From: Rhodobacteraceae bacterium HTCC2150
GTDB lineage: Bacteria > Pseudomonadota > Alphaproteobacteria > Rhodobacterales > Rhodobacteraceae
Length of the DNA: 54,094 nucleotides
Assembly (NCBI GenBank): GCA_000169395.1
Contig: AAXZ01000014.1
Location: forward strand, 1-54,094
Reading direction: 5' to 3'
Below are positions 46,723-54,094 of this stretch, one piece after another (the first letter of the stretch is position 1; each line of letters starts with the position of its first letter). The position numbers and the translations under genes are program-made. The notes beneath the pieces are model-generated. The model was not told where the DNA came from. It did not search any database and was given only the letters and a program-made list of their open reading frames with translations.

Positions 46723-47053
46723 CCTATTCCTTGCCCTTTGCCTTTGCGGTGCCGCACAGGCTGATGGGCCTTGTGACAACACTACAGAATGTACGGCTGA
46801 TAGTTTGACCTGCACATGGGCGTTTCCATACAGGGCAAAAGAAGCGGATAATAAATTCAAAAAGACCCTTTTTGACATTCAAACTTGCCTTGGGCCAAAT
46901 GCCAAATCGAACAAGGATACTGGCGTCAATCACCCTGATTCCTATGATCTTTGGGTCATAGAAAGCGACAGGACTACGGCGCGGGTTTCTTTGAAAGACA
47001 AAGCGGCTTTGGAAAAGACTTATGTCTTTTTACAATTGATACCAAAGCCGTAA
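46709..47053 (+). CDS. Small secreted cysteine-containing protein (TTG start)
   Basis: 114-residue protein starting at a TTG at 46709 inside the previous gene (14-base overlap, other frame). The signal peptide MRLISLFLALCLCGAAQA is clear; the mature protein begins DGPCDN and has four cysteines (22, 28, 35, 60) that could form two disulphides in the periplasm. No family recognised. The use of TTG is supported by the signal peptide beginning exactly there and by the absence of another start. It is the third gene of the tdm transcript. Confidence 0.78.
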   Translation: MRLISLFLALCLCGAAQADGPCDNTTECTADSLTCTWAFPYRAKEADNKFKKTLFDIQTCLGPNAKSNKDTGVNHPDSYDLWVIESDRTTARVSLKDKAALEKTYVFLQLIPKP

Positions 47054-47080
47054 TTTTACGCAAAAAACTGATGCGGATAT

Positions 47081-47113
47081 CCTGCCCAAATCGAATTGTT
47101 CGAATTGGGCAGG
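47081..47113. terminator. Bidirectional hairpin between the tdm transcript and tmm
   Basis: Arms CCTGCCCAAATCGAA (47081-47095) and TTCGAATTGGGCAGG (47099-47113) pair over 15 positions with one A/A mismatch and a three-base loop. It sits between convergent genes ending at 47053 and 47122. T runs are short on both sides. It probably ends both transcripts. Confidence 0.65.
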
Positions 47114-47121
47114 CGTTTGAT

Positions 47122-48459
47122 TTAGACTTCTAGATAACTTTCAAGACTATCATCCAACGCATCTTTCCACGCCGTGTGATGGGCGGGTGCTTTGGTGCCT
47201 GTCATTGGACTTGTATGCCCATAGTTGCGGAATTCCATGATGCCCTTTTTCTTGTGTTTTTTCCATTCATAGAAGGCTTGGTTTGCCGCTTCGACATTGA
47301 ACGACGGGTAATCCGTTTCTTCAATCAGTTCGAGCGTATAAGCACCTTGATATGCAACTGCACCATAATCGTCCTCAATAGCGTCCTCTGCTGCAACACG
47401 GTCAACTACATCCTGTTTCATTGTTGCGGCATCCGGCAATTTAATCCGTCCCATAATGGCATCGCGCGCCCACCATGCTTGGGCATCAAACATGTTGAAC
47501 GTGTACCATTGATCCTGCATGCCCAGATAAAACATGTCAGGGTTATTGTTCCACACCACACCTTTATAAAGGTCAGCCGCTGCCAGACGGTTCGCGGTTT
47601 TCAGGCGCAGATCGTCAGGTAAGAATGGGAAGTGGTGCTTATAGCCAGTGCAAAGAATGATCGCGTCAACATCTTTGGACGTGCCATCAATGAAATGCGC
47701 TGTACGTCCTTCGACACGATCCAATTTCGGCACTTCTTTCCAGTTATCTGGCCAGTCAAACCCCATGGGCGCTGTGCGGTGCGCAACGGTTATCGATTTG
47801 GCGCCGTATTTCCAACACTGTGATCCAATGTCTTCGGCGGAATAAGACGTACCAAGGATCAATATGTCCTTGTCCGCAAATTCGCGTGCATCGCGGAAAT
47901 CGTGAGCGTGCAAAATGCGACCGTTGAATTGATCAAAGCCGGGGTATTCAGGTACGTTTGGCACACTAAAGTGACCTGTTGCGACGATCACATGATCAAA
48001 GTGTTCAGACGCGTCCACATCGGCAACCTCATCGCGGGTTGTTACGCTGAAACCGCCGCCGTCCGCAGCACGAACATCACGCACAATCGTGGAAAAACGG
48101 ATCATGTCGCGCACGCCTGCCTTTTCAACGCGTCCTTTGATGTAATCAAACAAAACAGCGCGCGGCGGAAAGGATGCAATCGCTTTGCCAAAGTGTTCTT
48201 CAAACGTGTAATCGGCGAATTCCAGCCCCTCTTTGGGGCCATTGGACCACAGGTAACGATACATGGAACCGTGGCATTGATTGCCATACTCATCGACACC
48301 TGTGCGCCATGTGTAATTCCACAAACCACCCCAATCTGATTGCTTTTCAAAGCACACAACTTCGGGAATATCGGCCCCTTTATCCTTGGCTGATTGAAAG
48401 GCTCGTAATTGTGCCAAGCCCGATGGGCCTGCGCCGATGATTGCGACTCTTTTTGTCAT
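47122..48459 (-). CDS. tmm: Trimethylamine monooxygenase
   Basis: FAD- and NADPH-dependent oxidation of trimethylamine to TMAO. The 445 residues match bacterial Tmm, as remembered from the Roseovarius enzyme, across their length. GAGPSGLA (residues 9-16) binds FAD, the FMO signature [11 protein letters not shown] is at 178-188, and [14 protein letters not shown] at 203-216 is the NADPH region with the Tyr206 found in characterised enzymes. [19 protein letters not shown] near residue 36-54 is typical. RBS GAGGAAA precedes the ATG at 48459. It has its own promoter region and is convergent with the tdm transcript. Confidence 0.95.
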   Translation of the reverse strand: MTKRVAIIGAGPSGLAQLRAFQSAKDKGADIPEVVCFEKQSDWGGLWNYTWRTGVDEYGNQCHGSMYRYLWSNGPKEGLEFADYTFEEHFGKAIASFPPRAVLFDYIKGRVEKAGVRDMIRFSTIVRDVRAADGGGFSVTTRDEVADVDASEHFDHVIVATGHFSVPNVPEYPGFDQFNGRILHAHDFRDAREFADKDILILGTSYSAEDIGSQCWKYGAKSITVAHRTAPMGFDWPDNWKEVPKLDRVEGRTAHFIDGTSKDVDAIILCTGYKHHFPFLPDDLRLKTANRLAAADLYKGVVWNNNPDMFYLGMQDQWYTFNMFDAQAWWARDAIMGRIKLPDAATMKQDVVDRVAAEDAIEDDYGAVAYQGAYTLELIEETDYPSFNVEAANQAFYEWKKHKKKGIMEFRNYGHTSPMTGTKAPAHHTAWKDALDDSLESYLEV

Positions 48460-48496
48460 AATATTTCCTCGAATTTAGTGTTTTCTTTGGATAAAG

Positions 48497-48550
48497 TTTT
48501 TAGCGTCAGGTGCATTGTGTCAACGATTTTCCATGTTAGAAAACTGACGC
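48497..48550 (-). promoter_or_regulatory. Candidate tmm promoter flanked by an inverted repeat
   Basis: On the minus strand a perfect TTGACA (48518-48523) is followed after 15 bases by TAAAAA (48497-48502), about 38 bases before the tmm start. The spacer is short, so the -10 call is weak. The arms GCGTCAG (48503-48509) and CTGACGC (48544-48550) form a 7-base inverted repeat with the -35 element between them, a plausible operator. Confidence 0.4.
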
Positions 48551-48585
48551 AACACCGTTTTTGGGTGGTTTTTCTTGTAGTTAAG

Positions 48586-48625
48586 CGAAAAACAAAAGAC
48601 CGCGCCCCTGAAAGGCACGGTCTTT
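48586..48625 (-). terminator. Terminator after gmaS
   Basis: Arms AAAGACCG plus GCC (48595-48606) and GGC plus CGGTCTTT (48614-48625) pair as 8 and 3 bases around a single mismatch. On the minus strand the stem is followed by TTGTTTTTC, giving a T-rich tail. Lies 35 bases beyond the gmaS stop. Confidence 0.75.
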
Positions 48626-48659
48626 AAGGATTTTTGATTAGGAGACAATTTTTTGCGCC

Positions 48660-49994
48660 CTAAATATCCATCGTATTATCTTTTTCCCATTGGCTGAAGT
48701 GCCCACAGAAATCATCCCATTCTTGGTGCTTCATTTTCAAATAGGCCGCTGAAAACTCTTCGCCCATCATATCCTTTAGTTCTTTGTCGCGGTTGAATTG
48801 GCGCAAAGCGTCTAACATGTTGAGCGGCAGTTTTGGTGCGCCGCGTACTTTGTGACCATCAGCATACATATCAATGTCATGACGTTTGCCAGGATCAGCG
48901 TTGGTGCGTACACCAGAAAGACCAGCTGCAATGATGATTGCTTGTAATAGATATGGATTTACGGCCCCATCAGGCAAACGCAATTCAAAACGACCTGGGC
49001 CAGGAACACGCACCATATGTGTACGGTTATTGCCAGTCCATGTCACAGTATTGGGGGCCCATGTTGCACCAGACATTGTGCGCGGTGCGTTGATCCGTTT
49101 GTAGCTGTTCACCGTTGGGTTGGTGATCGCTGCAAGCGCGGATGCGTGCTTCATGATTCCACCAAGGAAAGCGCGGCCCTTATCAGACAGGCCAAGTTCG
49201 GCGGTTTGACTGCTTTCGTTTGCTTCCATGGCAAAGACGTTGGTTTTGGCAGCGGCACCCGGCGCATCCCAAACCGAGATATGCGCGTGACAACCGTTGC
49301 CTGTTAGACCTTCAATGGGTTTTGGCATAAATGTTGCGCGGTAGCCGTGCTTTTCTGCCACGCATTTTGTCATGAATTTAAAGAAACTGTGCTTGTCAGC
49401 CGTTTTCAAGGCATCGTCAAAGTCCCAGTTCATTTCCCACTGGCCGTTCGCGTCTTCGTGGTCGTTCTGGTACGCGCCCCAACCCAATTCCAACATGTAG
49501 TCAGAAATTTCGCGGATCACATCCAAACGACGCATGAAGGCTTGTTGATCATAACAAGGCTTTGCCGCTGTATCGAATTGATCTGAAATTTGATCACCAG
49601 CAGGGGTCAGTAAGAAAAATTCAGCCTCAATGCCGGTCTTGACGTGCATGCCCTCGTCGGCAGCCTCGGCAATCAGTTTGCGCAGAACGTTACGTGGGGC
49701 TTGGGCGACATCTTCGCCTTCCATTACGCAATTGCCTGGAACCCATGCGATTTCTTTGTTCCATGGCAGAATGATTGCCGCCTCAGGATCAGGTACAGCC
49801 AACATATCAGGATGGGCTGGTGTCAGGTCCAGCCATGTAGCGAAACCTGCAAAACCAGCGCCATCTTCTTGCATGTCGGCAATTGCGCGGGCTGGGACCA
49901 ATTTGGCACGTTGTCCGCCAAACAAGTCAGTGAATGAAATCATGAAGTATTTTACGCCATTTTCTTCGGCGAATTTTGCTAGGTCTGTTGCCAT
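48660..49994 (-). CDS. gmaS: Gamma-glutamylmethylamide synthetase
   Basis: Glutamine-synthetase-family ligase joining methylamine to glutamate. The 444-residue protein (start at 49994, MATDLAKFAEENGVKYF) has GS motifs GIEAEFFLL, DHEDANGQWEMNW, GNGCHAHISVW and NSYKRI. It lies directly behind mgsABC, the arrangement found for gmaS in methylamine users, so GmaS is preferred over an ordinary glutamine synthetase or GlnT. The start is chosen to remove a basic leader from a frame opening at 50030. A stable hairpin in the 73-base gap to mgsC may tune its expression. A terminator follows. Confidence 0.92.
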   Translation of the reverse strand: MATDLAKFAEENGVKYFMISFTDLFGGQRAKLVPARAIADMQEDGAGFAGFATWLDLTPAHPDMLAVPDPEAAIILPWNKEIAWVPGNCVMEGEDVAQAPRNVLRKLIAEAADEGMHVKTGIEAEFFLLTPAGDQISDQFDTAAKPCYDQQAFMRRLDVIREISDYMLELGWGAYQNDHEDANGQWEMNWDFDDALKTADKHSFFKFMTKCVAEKHGYRATFMPKPIEGLTGNGCHAHISVWDAPGAAAKTNVFAMEANESSQTAELGLSDKGRAFLGGIMKHASALAAITNPTVNSYKRINAPRTMSGATWAPNTVTWTGNNRTHMVRVPGPGRFELRLPDGAVNPYLLQAIIIAAGLSGVRTNADPGKRHDIDMYADGHKVRGAPKLPLNMLDALRQFNRDKELKDMMGEEFSAAYLKMKHQEWDDFCGHFSQWEKDNTMDI

Positions 49995-50030
49995 AGTCTT
50001 GTTTCCCTGTCTGTGTCTTCTTTTATGCAA

Positions 50031-50060
50031 AGGGCGCGACCGGAAAAACCGACGCGCCCT
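50031..50060 (-). other. Intercistronic hairpin between mgsC and gmaS
   Basis: Arms AGGGCGCG (50031-50038) and CGCGCCCT (50053-50060) pair over eight bases, with an inner CGG/CCG pair around an A5 loop. It lies 37 bases upstream of the gmaS start and 8 bases after the mgsC stop. No strong T tract follows on the minus strand, so it may protect or partly end the mgs transcript. Confidence 0.5.
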
Positions 50061-50067
50061 GATGTTC

Positions 50068-51408
50068 TTAGTAAGAGCCGCCTTTGCCGGGCCACCAATC
50101 GGTTCCTGCCAATGGAACCTGCGCCATTGCAGCGGCTTCCATTGTCAGCGCCACAAGATCCTCTGGTTCCAGATTGTGCAAATGATTTTTACCACAGGCC
50201 CGTGCAATTGTTTGTGCCTCTAGTGTCATCACGCTTAGATAATTGTGCAAGCGACGCCCCCCTTCGATGGGATCAAAACGCGCCATCAATTCTGGGTCCT
50301 GCGTGGTGATACCAGCAGGATCAAGACCATCTTGCCAATCGTCATAGGCACCGGCAGTTGTGCCAAGCTTGTTGTATTCAGATTCCCACTTTGGATCATT
50401 GTCACCCAAGGCAATCAAGGCCGCCGTGCCAATTGCAACAGCGTCTGCGCCCAGCGCCATTGCTTTGGCAACATCGGCACCAGAACGAATGCCACCTGAC
50501 AAAATTAACTGAACCTTGCGGTGCATGCCCAGATCTTGCAGGGCTTTCACCGCTGGACGGATGATTGCCAAAGTCGGCTGACCAACGTGTTCGATGAACA
50601 CATCTTGCGTTGCGGCTGTGCCGCCTTGCATACCGTCCAGAACAATCGCATCAGCGCCGGCTTTAACGGCCAATGTCACGTCATAGTAAGGGCGTGCACC
50701 GGCAACTTTGACATAGATCGGCACTTTCCAACCAGTGATTTCACGTAATTCCAGAATTTTAATTTCCAGATCATCTGGACCAGTCCAATCAGGGTGACGG
50801 CACGCAGAACGCTGATCAATCCCTTTGGGCAGGTTACGCATAGCCGCCACACGGTCACTAATTTTTTGACCCAACAACATGCCGCCGCCGCCGGGTTTCG
50901 CGCCCTGACCCACAACGATTTCAATCGCGTCGGCTTTGCGCAAATCATTCGGGTTCATGCCATACCGAGACGGCAAATATTGATAGACCAGTTTAGTTGA
51001 ATGCCCGCGTTCCTCAGGTGTCATGCCACCGTCACCAGTTGTTGTCGATGTACCGGCGGCAGATGCGCCGCGGCCCAAAGCCTCTTTGGCAGGGCCAGAA
51101 AGCGCACCAAAAGACATGCCTGCAATCGTAACGGGCGTATCAAGTTCAATTGGGTTAGAGGCATTCAAGCCACCAATGGTCACCGAGGTGTCACATTTTT
51201 CACGATAGCCTTCCAGTGGATAGCGCGAGATTGATGCGCCCATAAACAGAAGATCATCAAAGCTGGGCACTTTGCGTTTTGCCCCACCCCCGCGGATATC
51301 ATAGATACCTGTGGCCGCCGCACGACGGATGTCACTGTTGACGTCTTGGTTGAAGGTGTATGATTGGCGAGGCGTGGTGCGCGGGATGCCGTTGTTTTCG
51401 TTGCTCAT
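50068..51408 (-). CDS. mgsC: N-methylglutamate synthase subunit C (FMN-binding, glutamate-synthase-like)
   Basis: 446-residue homologue of the FMN domain of the glutamate synthase large subunit. Family segments include GMSFGALSGPAKEALGRGA, GQGAKPGGGGML, VKVAGARPYYDVTLAVKAGAD, DGMQGGTAATQ and LILSGGIRSGADVAKAMALGADAV. With MgsA and MgsB it would transfer a methylamine group to glutamate, making N-methylglutamate. Same residues serve in GlxD-like proteins, so the substrate inference rests on the neighbouring gmaS and tmm/tdm. It starts 11 bases after mgsB. Confidence 0.92.
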   Translation of the reverse strand: MSNENNGIPRTTPRQSYTFNQDVNSDIRRAAATGIYDIRGGGAKRKVPSFDDLLFMGASISRYPLEGYREKCDTSVTIGGLNASNPIELDTPVTIAGMSFGALSGPAKEALGRGASAAGTSTTTGDGGMTPEERGHSTKLVYQYLPSRYGMNPNDLRKADAIEIVVGQGAKPGGGGMLLGQKISDRVAAMRNLPKGIDQRSACRHPDWTGPDDLEIKILELREITGWKVPIYVKVAGARPYYDVTLAVKAGADAIVLDGMQGGTAATQDVFIEHVGQPTLAIIRPAVKALQDLGMHRKVQLILSGGIRSGADVAKAMALGADAVAIGTAALIALGDNDPKWESEYNKLGTTAGAYDDWQDGLDPAGITTQDPELMARFDPIEGGRRLHNYLSVMTLEAQTIARACGKNHLHNLEPEDLVALTMEAAAMAQVPLAGTDWWPGKGGSY

Positions 51409-51419
51409 GTTGCTATCCC

Positions 51420-52097
51420 TTAATACGCATTATCAATGTTGAAGTTATACAAGTTTCGAGCCGAGCCATACCGCTTGAATTCTTCGGGCTTGGCGTCGCT
51501 TTCTGCTTGCTCAAGTAGGTCTTTCAAGATTTCCAAATGTTCCGGACGCATCTCTTTTTCTTCGCAATCTGCACCCAGTGATTTGACTGATCCGCGCACA
51601 AACATGCGGGCCTCGTAACAGCTGTCGCCAAGGGCATCACCTGCGTCACCGCAAACAACTAAATTACCTGATTGCGCCATAAAAGCGGACATGTGGCCGA
51701 TATTGCCATGCACGACGATATTGATGCCTTTCATGGAAATCCCACAGCGGCTTGATGCATTGCCTTTAACAACCAGCAATCCGCCATGGCCCGTTGCACC
51801 GGCGTATTGACTGGCGTCGCCATCAATCACAACTTTGCCAGACATCATATTTTCCGCAACACCGGGGCCGGCGGAACCTTTGATGTTGACGGTGGCTTGC
51901 TGGTTCATGCCAGCACTGTAATAGCCGGTTGAACCTTTGATCGTCACCTCAATTGGGGCATCCAATCCACATGCAATCGCATGCGCACCCTTCGGGTTTT
52001 CAATGGTCCAAGCCGTTTGGTTGGTGTCATCATTTTGCGCATGTAGCGTAGAATTCAGCGTGCGAAGATCGCTGTCTGCAAGGTCAAATGTCTGCAT
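51420..52097 (-). CDS. mgsB: N-methylglutamate synthase subunit B (GXGXG domain)
   Basis: 225-residue right-handed beta-helix protein corresponding to the C-terminal GXGXG domain of glutamate synthase. Repeats of the type STGYYSAGMN, GSAGPGVAENM, GATGHGGLLVVKGNASSRCG and GDAGDALGD form the solenoid. It provides the structural scaffold linking the amidotransferase and FMN subunits. Start at 52097 is one base downstream of the mgsA stop, and the gene is followed closely by mgsC. Confidence 0.92.
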   Translation of the reverse strand: MQTFDLADSDLRTLNSTLHAQNDDTNQTAWTIENPKGAHAIACGLDAPIEVTIKGSTGYYSAGMNQQATVNIKGSAGPGVAENMMSGKVVIDGDASQYAGATGHGGLLVVKGNASSRCGISMKGINIVVHGNIGHMSAFMAQSGNLVVCGDAGDALGDSCYEARMFVRGSVKSLGADCEEKEMRPEHLEILKDLLEQAESDAKPEEFKRYGSARNLYNFNIDNAY

Positions 52098-52098
52098 T

Positions 52099-52995
52099 TT
52101 AGTGGTTCCAGAAATAAACGGTTGCGGGCTCAGGTTCCCAGACGCGGGCGTCTTCGATGCCTGGCAAATTCACCAAGGCGCGGTATTCGCTGCCAAAGGC
52201 CACATATTGATCGGTTTCGGCCATGACGGCAGGCTTACAAGCGATCGGATCGCGTACAACGCCAAACCCGTCTTTCGTGCCCACAACGAATGTGAAGAAA
52301 CCGTCCAAATCCTCTAGGCTGCTTTCAAGCGCTTCGCTTAAGCTGCTGCCATTCTGCATTTTCCACGTAAGATAAGCGGCGCCTACTTCCGTGTCGTTTT
52401 CGGTCTCGATATGAACACCCTCACGGCGCAATCTACGACGCAATGAGTTATGGTTAGAAAGTGATCCATTGTGCACCAAGCACTGGTCTGATCCGGTATT
52501 AAATGGATGGGCACCCATTGTCGTTACGGCGGACTCAGTTGCCATGCGCGTGTGGCCAATACCGTGGCTGCCAGACATTTTCGCGACCTCAAATCGCTGT
52601 GCGACGTCTTTCGGCAGGCCGACTTCTTTGTAAATCTCAAGAGTGTCACCCACGCTCATGACCCGAACGTTAGGGCGAATTTCCTTAAGCGCACTGCGTG
52701 CAGTAGCCAATTGATCCGCCTGCATTTCCAAAACGGTATGCGTGTCTTTTTGAGACGACGTCACATTTCCGCTAACGTGTGCAGACAGGTCGGCCGCCAA
52801 GTTTCCAAAGTCGACATCAGGCGTATCTGACTGAACCGTCAATTTGCCTTTGCTATCAACGTCAGAACCATAAATGGCAATGCCAGCACTGTCAGGTCCA
52901 CGGTCTGTCATAGTGACAAGCATATCCGTCAACATTGTGCCAAGTTCAGGTTCCAGTTTTTTGTCTTTTAGGAATAGTCCTACGATGCCACACAT
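52099..52995 (-). CDS. mgsA: N-methylglutamate synthase subunit A (class II amidotransferase)
   Basis: 298-residue Ntn-type glutamine amidotransferase domain protein starting MCGIVGLF, with the catalytic Cys exposed after Met removal. Further family features are GSHGIGHTRMATESAV and NHNSLRRRLRREGVH-type substrate loops and the TDTEVGAAYL-like ENDTEVGAAYLTW stretch. It is homologous to the N-terminal domain of glutamate synthase. RBS AAGGAA lies eight bases before the ATG at 52995. First gene of the mgsABC-gmaS operon. Confidence 0.92.
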   Translation of the reverse strand: MCGIVGLFLKDKKLEPELGTMLTDMLVTMTDRGPDSAGIAIYGSDVDSKGKLTVQSDTPDVDFGNLAADLSAHVSGNVTSSQKDTHTVLEMQADQLATARSALKEIRPNVRVMSVGDTLEIYKEVGLPKDVAQRFEVAKMSGSHGIGHTRMATESAVTTMGAHPFNTGSDQCLVHNGSLSNHNSLRRRLRREGVHIETENDTEVGAAYLTWKMQNGSSLSEALESSLEDLDGFFTFVVGTKDGFGVVRDPIACKPAVMAETDQYVAFGSEYRALVNLPGIEDARVWEPEPATVYFWNH

Positions 52996-53089
52996 GGGTG
53001 TCGTTCCTTCTACAGATGTGAATCAACCGCTACCATTTTAAATTACCTCATTCAACCATGAAGAAACTTTTTTTCATAAGAGGCAATAA

Positions 53090-53118
53090 GAAAGAGCGCC
53101 CCAAAAGGGCGCTCTTTC
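53090..53118 (-). terminator. Terminator between the amt operon and mgsA
   Basis: Arms GAAAGAGCGCCC (53090-53101) and GGGCGCTCTTTC (53107-53118) are perfect over 12 bases with a five-base loop. On the minus strand it is followed by TTATTGCC, a modest T tail. It separates the amtB transcript from mgsABC-gmaS, which therefore needs its own promoter in the following 94 bases. Confidence 0.8.
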
Positions 53119-53134
53119 CAAGATTTTAAACCAA

Positions 53135-53350
53135 TTAGTAGCGTTCTAGGATCGCTTTGACTTTGTCAGGGTCCGCCATTTTACGGGCTTCTTCCAACTC
53201 AGCTGCTTCGCGTTTTGATTGGATAAGATGCCATCCAATCCAAAACACAACACCAAGAATTACCATAAACACTTCTGCACCTTGAAAGGGGTACATTGCA
53301 CCTACGTCAGCCATATCAACGGCCCAATCTTTATATCCTATTGTAGACAT
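53135..53350 (-). CDS. Small single-pass membrane protein downstream of amtB
   Basis: 71-residue protein. An N-terminal stretch (YKDWAVDMADVGAMYPFQ) precedes one membrane segment (about residues 24-44, GAEVFMVILGVVFWIGWHLI) and a charged helical tail ending KVKAILERY. No family recognised, although it sits in the methylamine gene set between the transporter and the terminator. The ATG at 53350 is 11 bases after the amtB stop with GGAGC upstream. A role as an accessory of the ammonium/methylammonium transporter is inferred from position only. Confidence 0.85.
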   Translation of the reverse strand: MSTIGYKDWAVDMADVGAMYPFQGAEVFMVILGVVFWIGWHLIQSKREAAELEEARKMADPDKVKAILERY

Positions 53351-53361
53351 TAGTTTGCTCC

Positions 53362-54094
53362 TTAGTTTGCTTTGATATGCTCTGCGCTAGCCGCAGTGAT
53401 TTCAGCAATTGCTTCTTCATAGGCTTCATGTTCGCCCATATCCAATCCTTGCAATTCAACTTCCGCAGGGATGCGTAATGTGCCGCGCGCCGCTTGAATG
53501 CGCGTAACAATATATGCAGGCAAGAACCCAAGCACAAAGAACATGATTATCGCACCAGCAATTTGACCTAGTGGATTAATTGCTGCGTAGCCTTCGTAAG
53601 GTGAGCTTGGCGCACCCCATAGAACGAAACCTGCAATAACAACGCCAAGGAAACCTGCATAACCGTGAACCGCAACAGCGCCAACAGCGTCATCAATCTT
53701 AAACTTGCGCTCTACCCAGTAGTGCAGCTTGTAAGCAACGACCGGAACAAATGCACCGATCAACATGGCCTGCATCGGATGATAAAGGTCATTACCTGCT
53801 GACGCACCAATGATGCCTGCAAGGCCACCAGAAAATGTCCAGAAAGCATCGCCTTTTGAAACAATATAAGATGCCATCAAACCGCCTGATAGAGACAGCA
53901 AGAAGTTAAACGTAATTGCACCCAAGGTTGTTGGACCTAGGTAAATGTTCGTAGCCGTCCATGTTGTTCCTACAATTTGACCGTCAATAACTTCAGGAGA
54001 GATCAAAGGCACGTTACATGCGGCATAGAAACCCCAGAAGCCTGTGTAGATCATAAAGATACCCAAAGTCACCATCCAAGGATTGTGCGGCGGT
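53362..54094 (-). CDS. AmtB-type ammonium/methylammonium transporter, partial (N-terminus beyond right edge)
   Basis: C-terminal part of an Amt/Mep/Rh-family channel; 243 residues are visible and the frame is open at the right edge. PHNPWMVTLGIFMIYTGFWGF corresponds to the region that in E. coli AmtB reads around HNxxxxxLGxxxLxxGWxGFN, and GAVAVHGYAGFLG carries the second pore His. The NLYHPMQAML-like GNDLYHPMQAMLIGAF segment differs from classical AmtB (no conserved Trp-Ala stretch). The tail is hydrophilic and acidic (QGLDMGEHEAYEEAIAEI). Position beside mgsABC-gmaS suggests methylammonium uptake. Confidence 0.88.
   Translation of the reverse strand, partial: PPHNPWMVTLGIFMIYTGFWGFYAACNVPLISPEVIDGQIVGTTWTATNIYLGPTTLGAITFNFLLSLSGGLMASYIVSKGDAFWTFSGGLAGIIGASAGNDLYHPMQAMLIGAFVPVVAYKLHYWVERKFKIDDAVGAVAVHGYAGFLGVVIAGFVLWGAPSSPYEGYAAINPLGQIAGAIIMFFVLGFLPAYIVTRIQAARGTLRIPAEVELQGLDMGEHEAYEEAIAEITAASAEHIKAN

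Overview
The window looks like chromosome of a marine alphaproteobacterium of the Rhodobacterales/Roseobacter group with moderate G+C. The basis is recognition of protein families: a trimethylamine/TMAO/methylamine gene set typical of marine roseobacters, an alphaproteobacterial plant-type glutamate-cysteine ligase, a DUF1674 (SdhAF4-like) protein, the order rsmB / heparinase-like / purH / lspA / DUF3035 / M16-M16 / mutL, and the pyrB/dihydroorotase-like/plsY order. I could not run searches, so family names rest on motifs and remembered sequence patterns.

Layout. 1-3.9 kb: RND efflux pump (permease cut by the left edge, plus its membrane fusion protein), minus strand. 4.0-5.3 kb: moaB and a family-4-like uracil-DNA glycosylase. 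5.5-9.5 kb: a plus-strand operon of a PH-like membrane protein, pyrB, a second PH-like membrane protein, a dihydroorotase homologue that has lost metal ligands, and plsY. 9.6-14.1 kb: gshA, an SDR oxidoreductase, rsmE with a coupled membrane protein, and ubiA. 14.2-16.4 kb: a large OmpA-family protein and a coupled coiled-coil protein. 16.4-20.5 kb: arginase-family hydrolase, rmuC, mutL. 20.5-24.4 kb: an inactive/active pair of M16 peptidase homologues, a DUF3035 lipoprotein, lspA. 24.4-30.6 kb: purH, a 15-codon micro-gene with its own ribosome binding site and terminator, an unrecognised membrane protein, a heparinase-like protein, rsmB. 30.7-36.2 kb: SdhAF4-like gene, membrane serine hydrolase pair, dapB, rbfA, truB, an ASST-like propeller protein, a GST. 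36.2-39.3 kb: a diheme cytochrome c, cytochrome c', then a HlyC-type acyltransferase paired with a Hint-domain protein. 39.4-43.9 kb: mtaB, dapF, an unknown protein, tRNA-Lys, and an EamA transporter coupled to a 56-residue membrane protein.

44-54 kb: methylated-amine catabolism. Tmm oxidises trimethylamine to TMAO, and Tdm splits TMAO to dimethylamine and formaldehyde. GmaS and MgsABC handle monomethylamine through gamma-glutamylmethylamide and N-methylglutamate, and an AmtB-type transporter (cut by the right edge) with a small membrane protein completes the set. Dimethylamine monooxygenase (Dmm) and N-methylglutamate dehydrogenase (Mgd) are not in the window. Two small secreted proteins are translationally chained to tdm.

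Most of the window is ordinary chromosome. The least explained parts are the micro-gene at 26.1 kb beside an unusual membrane protein, the HlyC-like/Hint pair at 38-39 kb, the metal-ligand-less dihydroorotase between PH-like proteins at 5.5-8.9 kb, and the small secreted or membrane proteins attached to tdm and amtB. No CRISPR array, insertion sequence, prophage or origin was seen. No gene-free stretch exceeds 300 bases.
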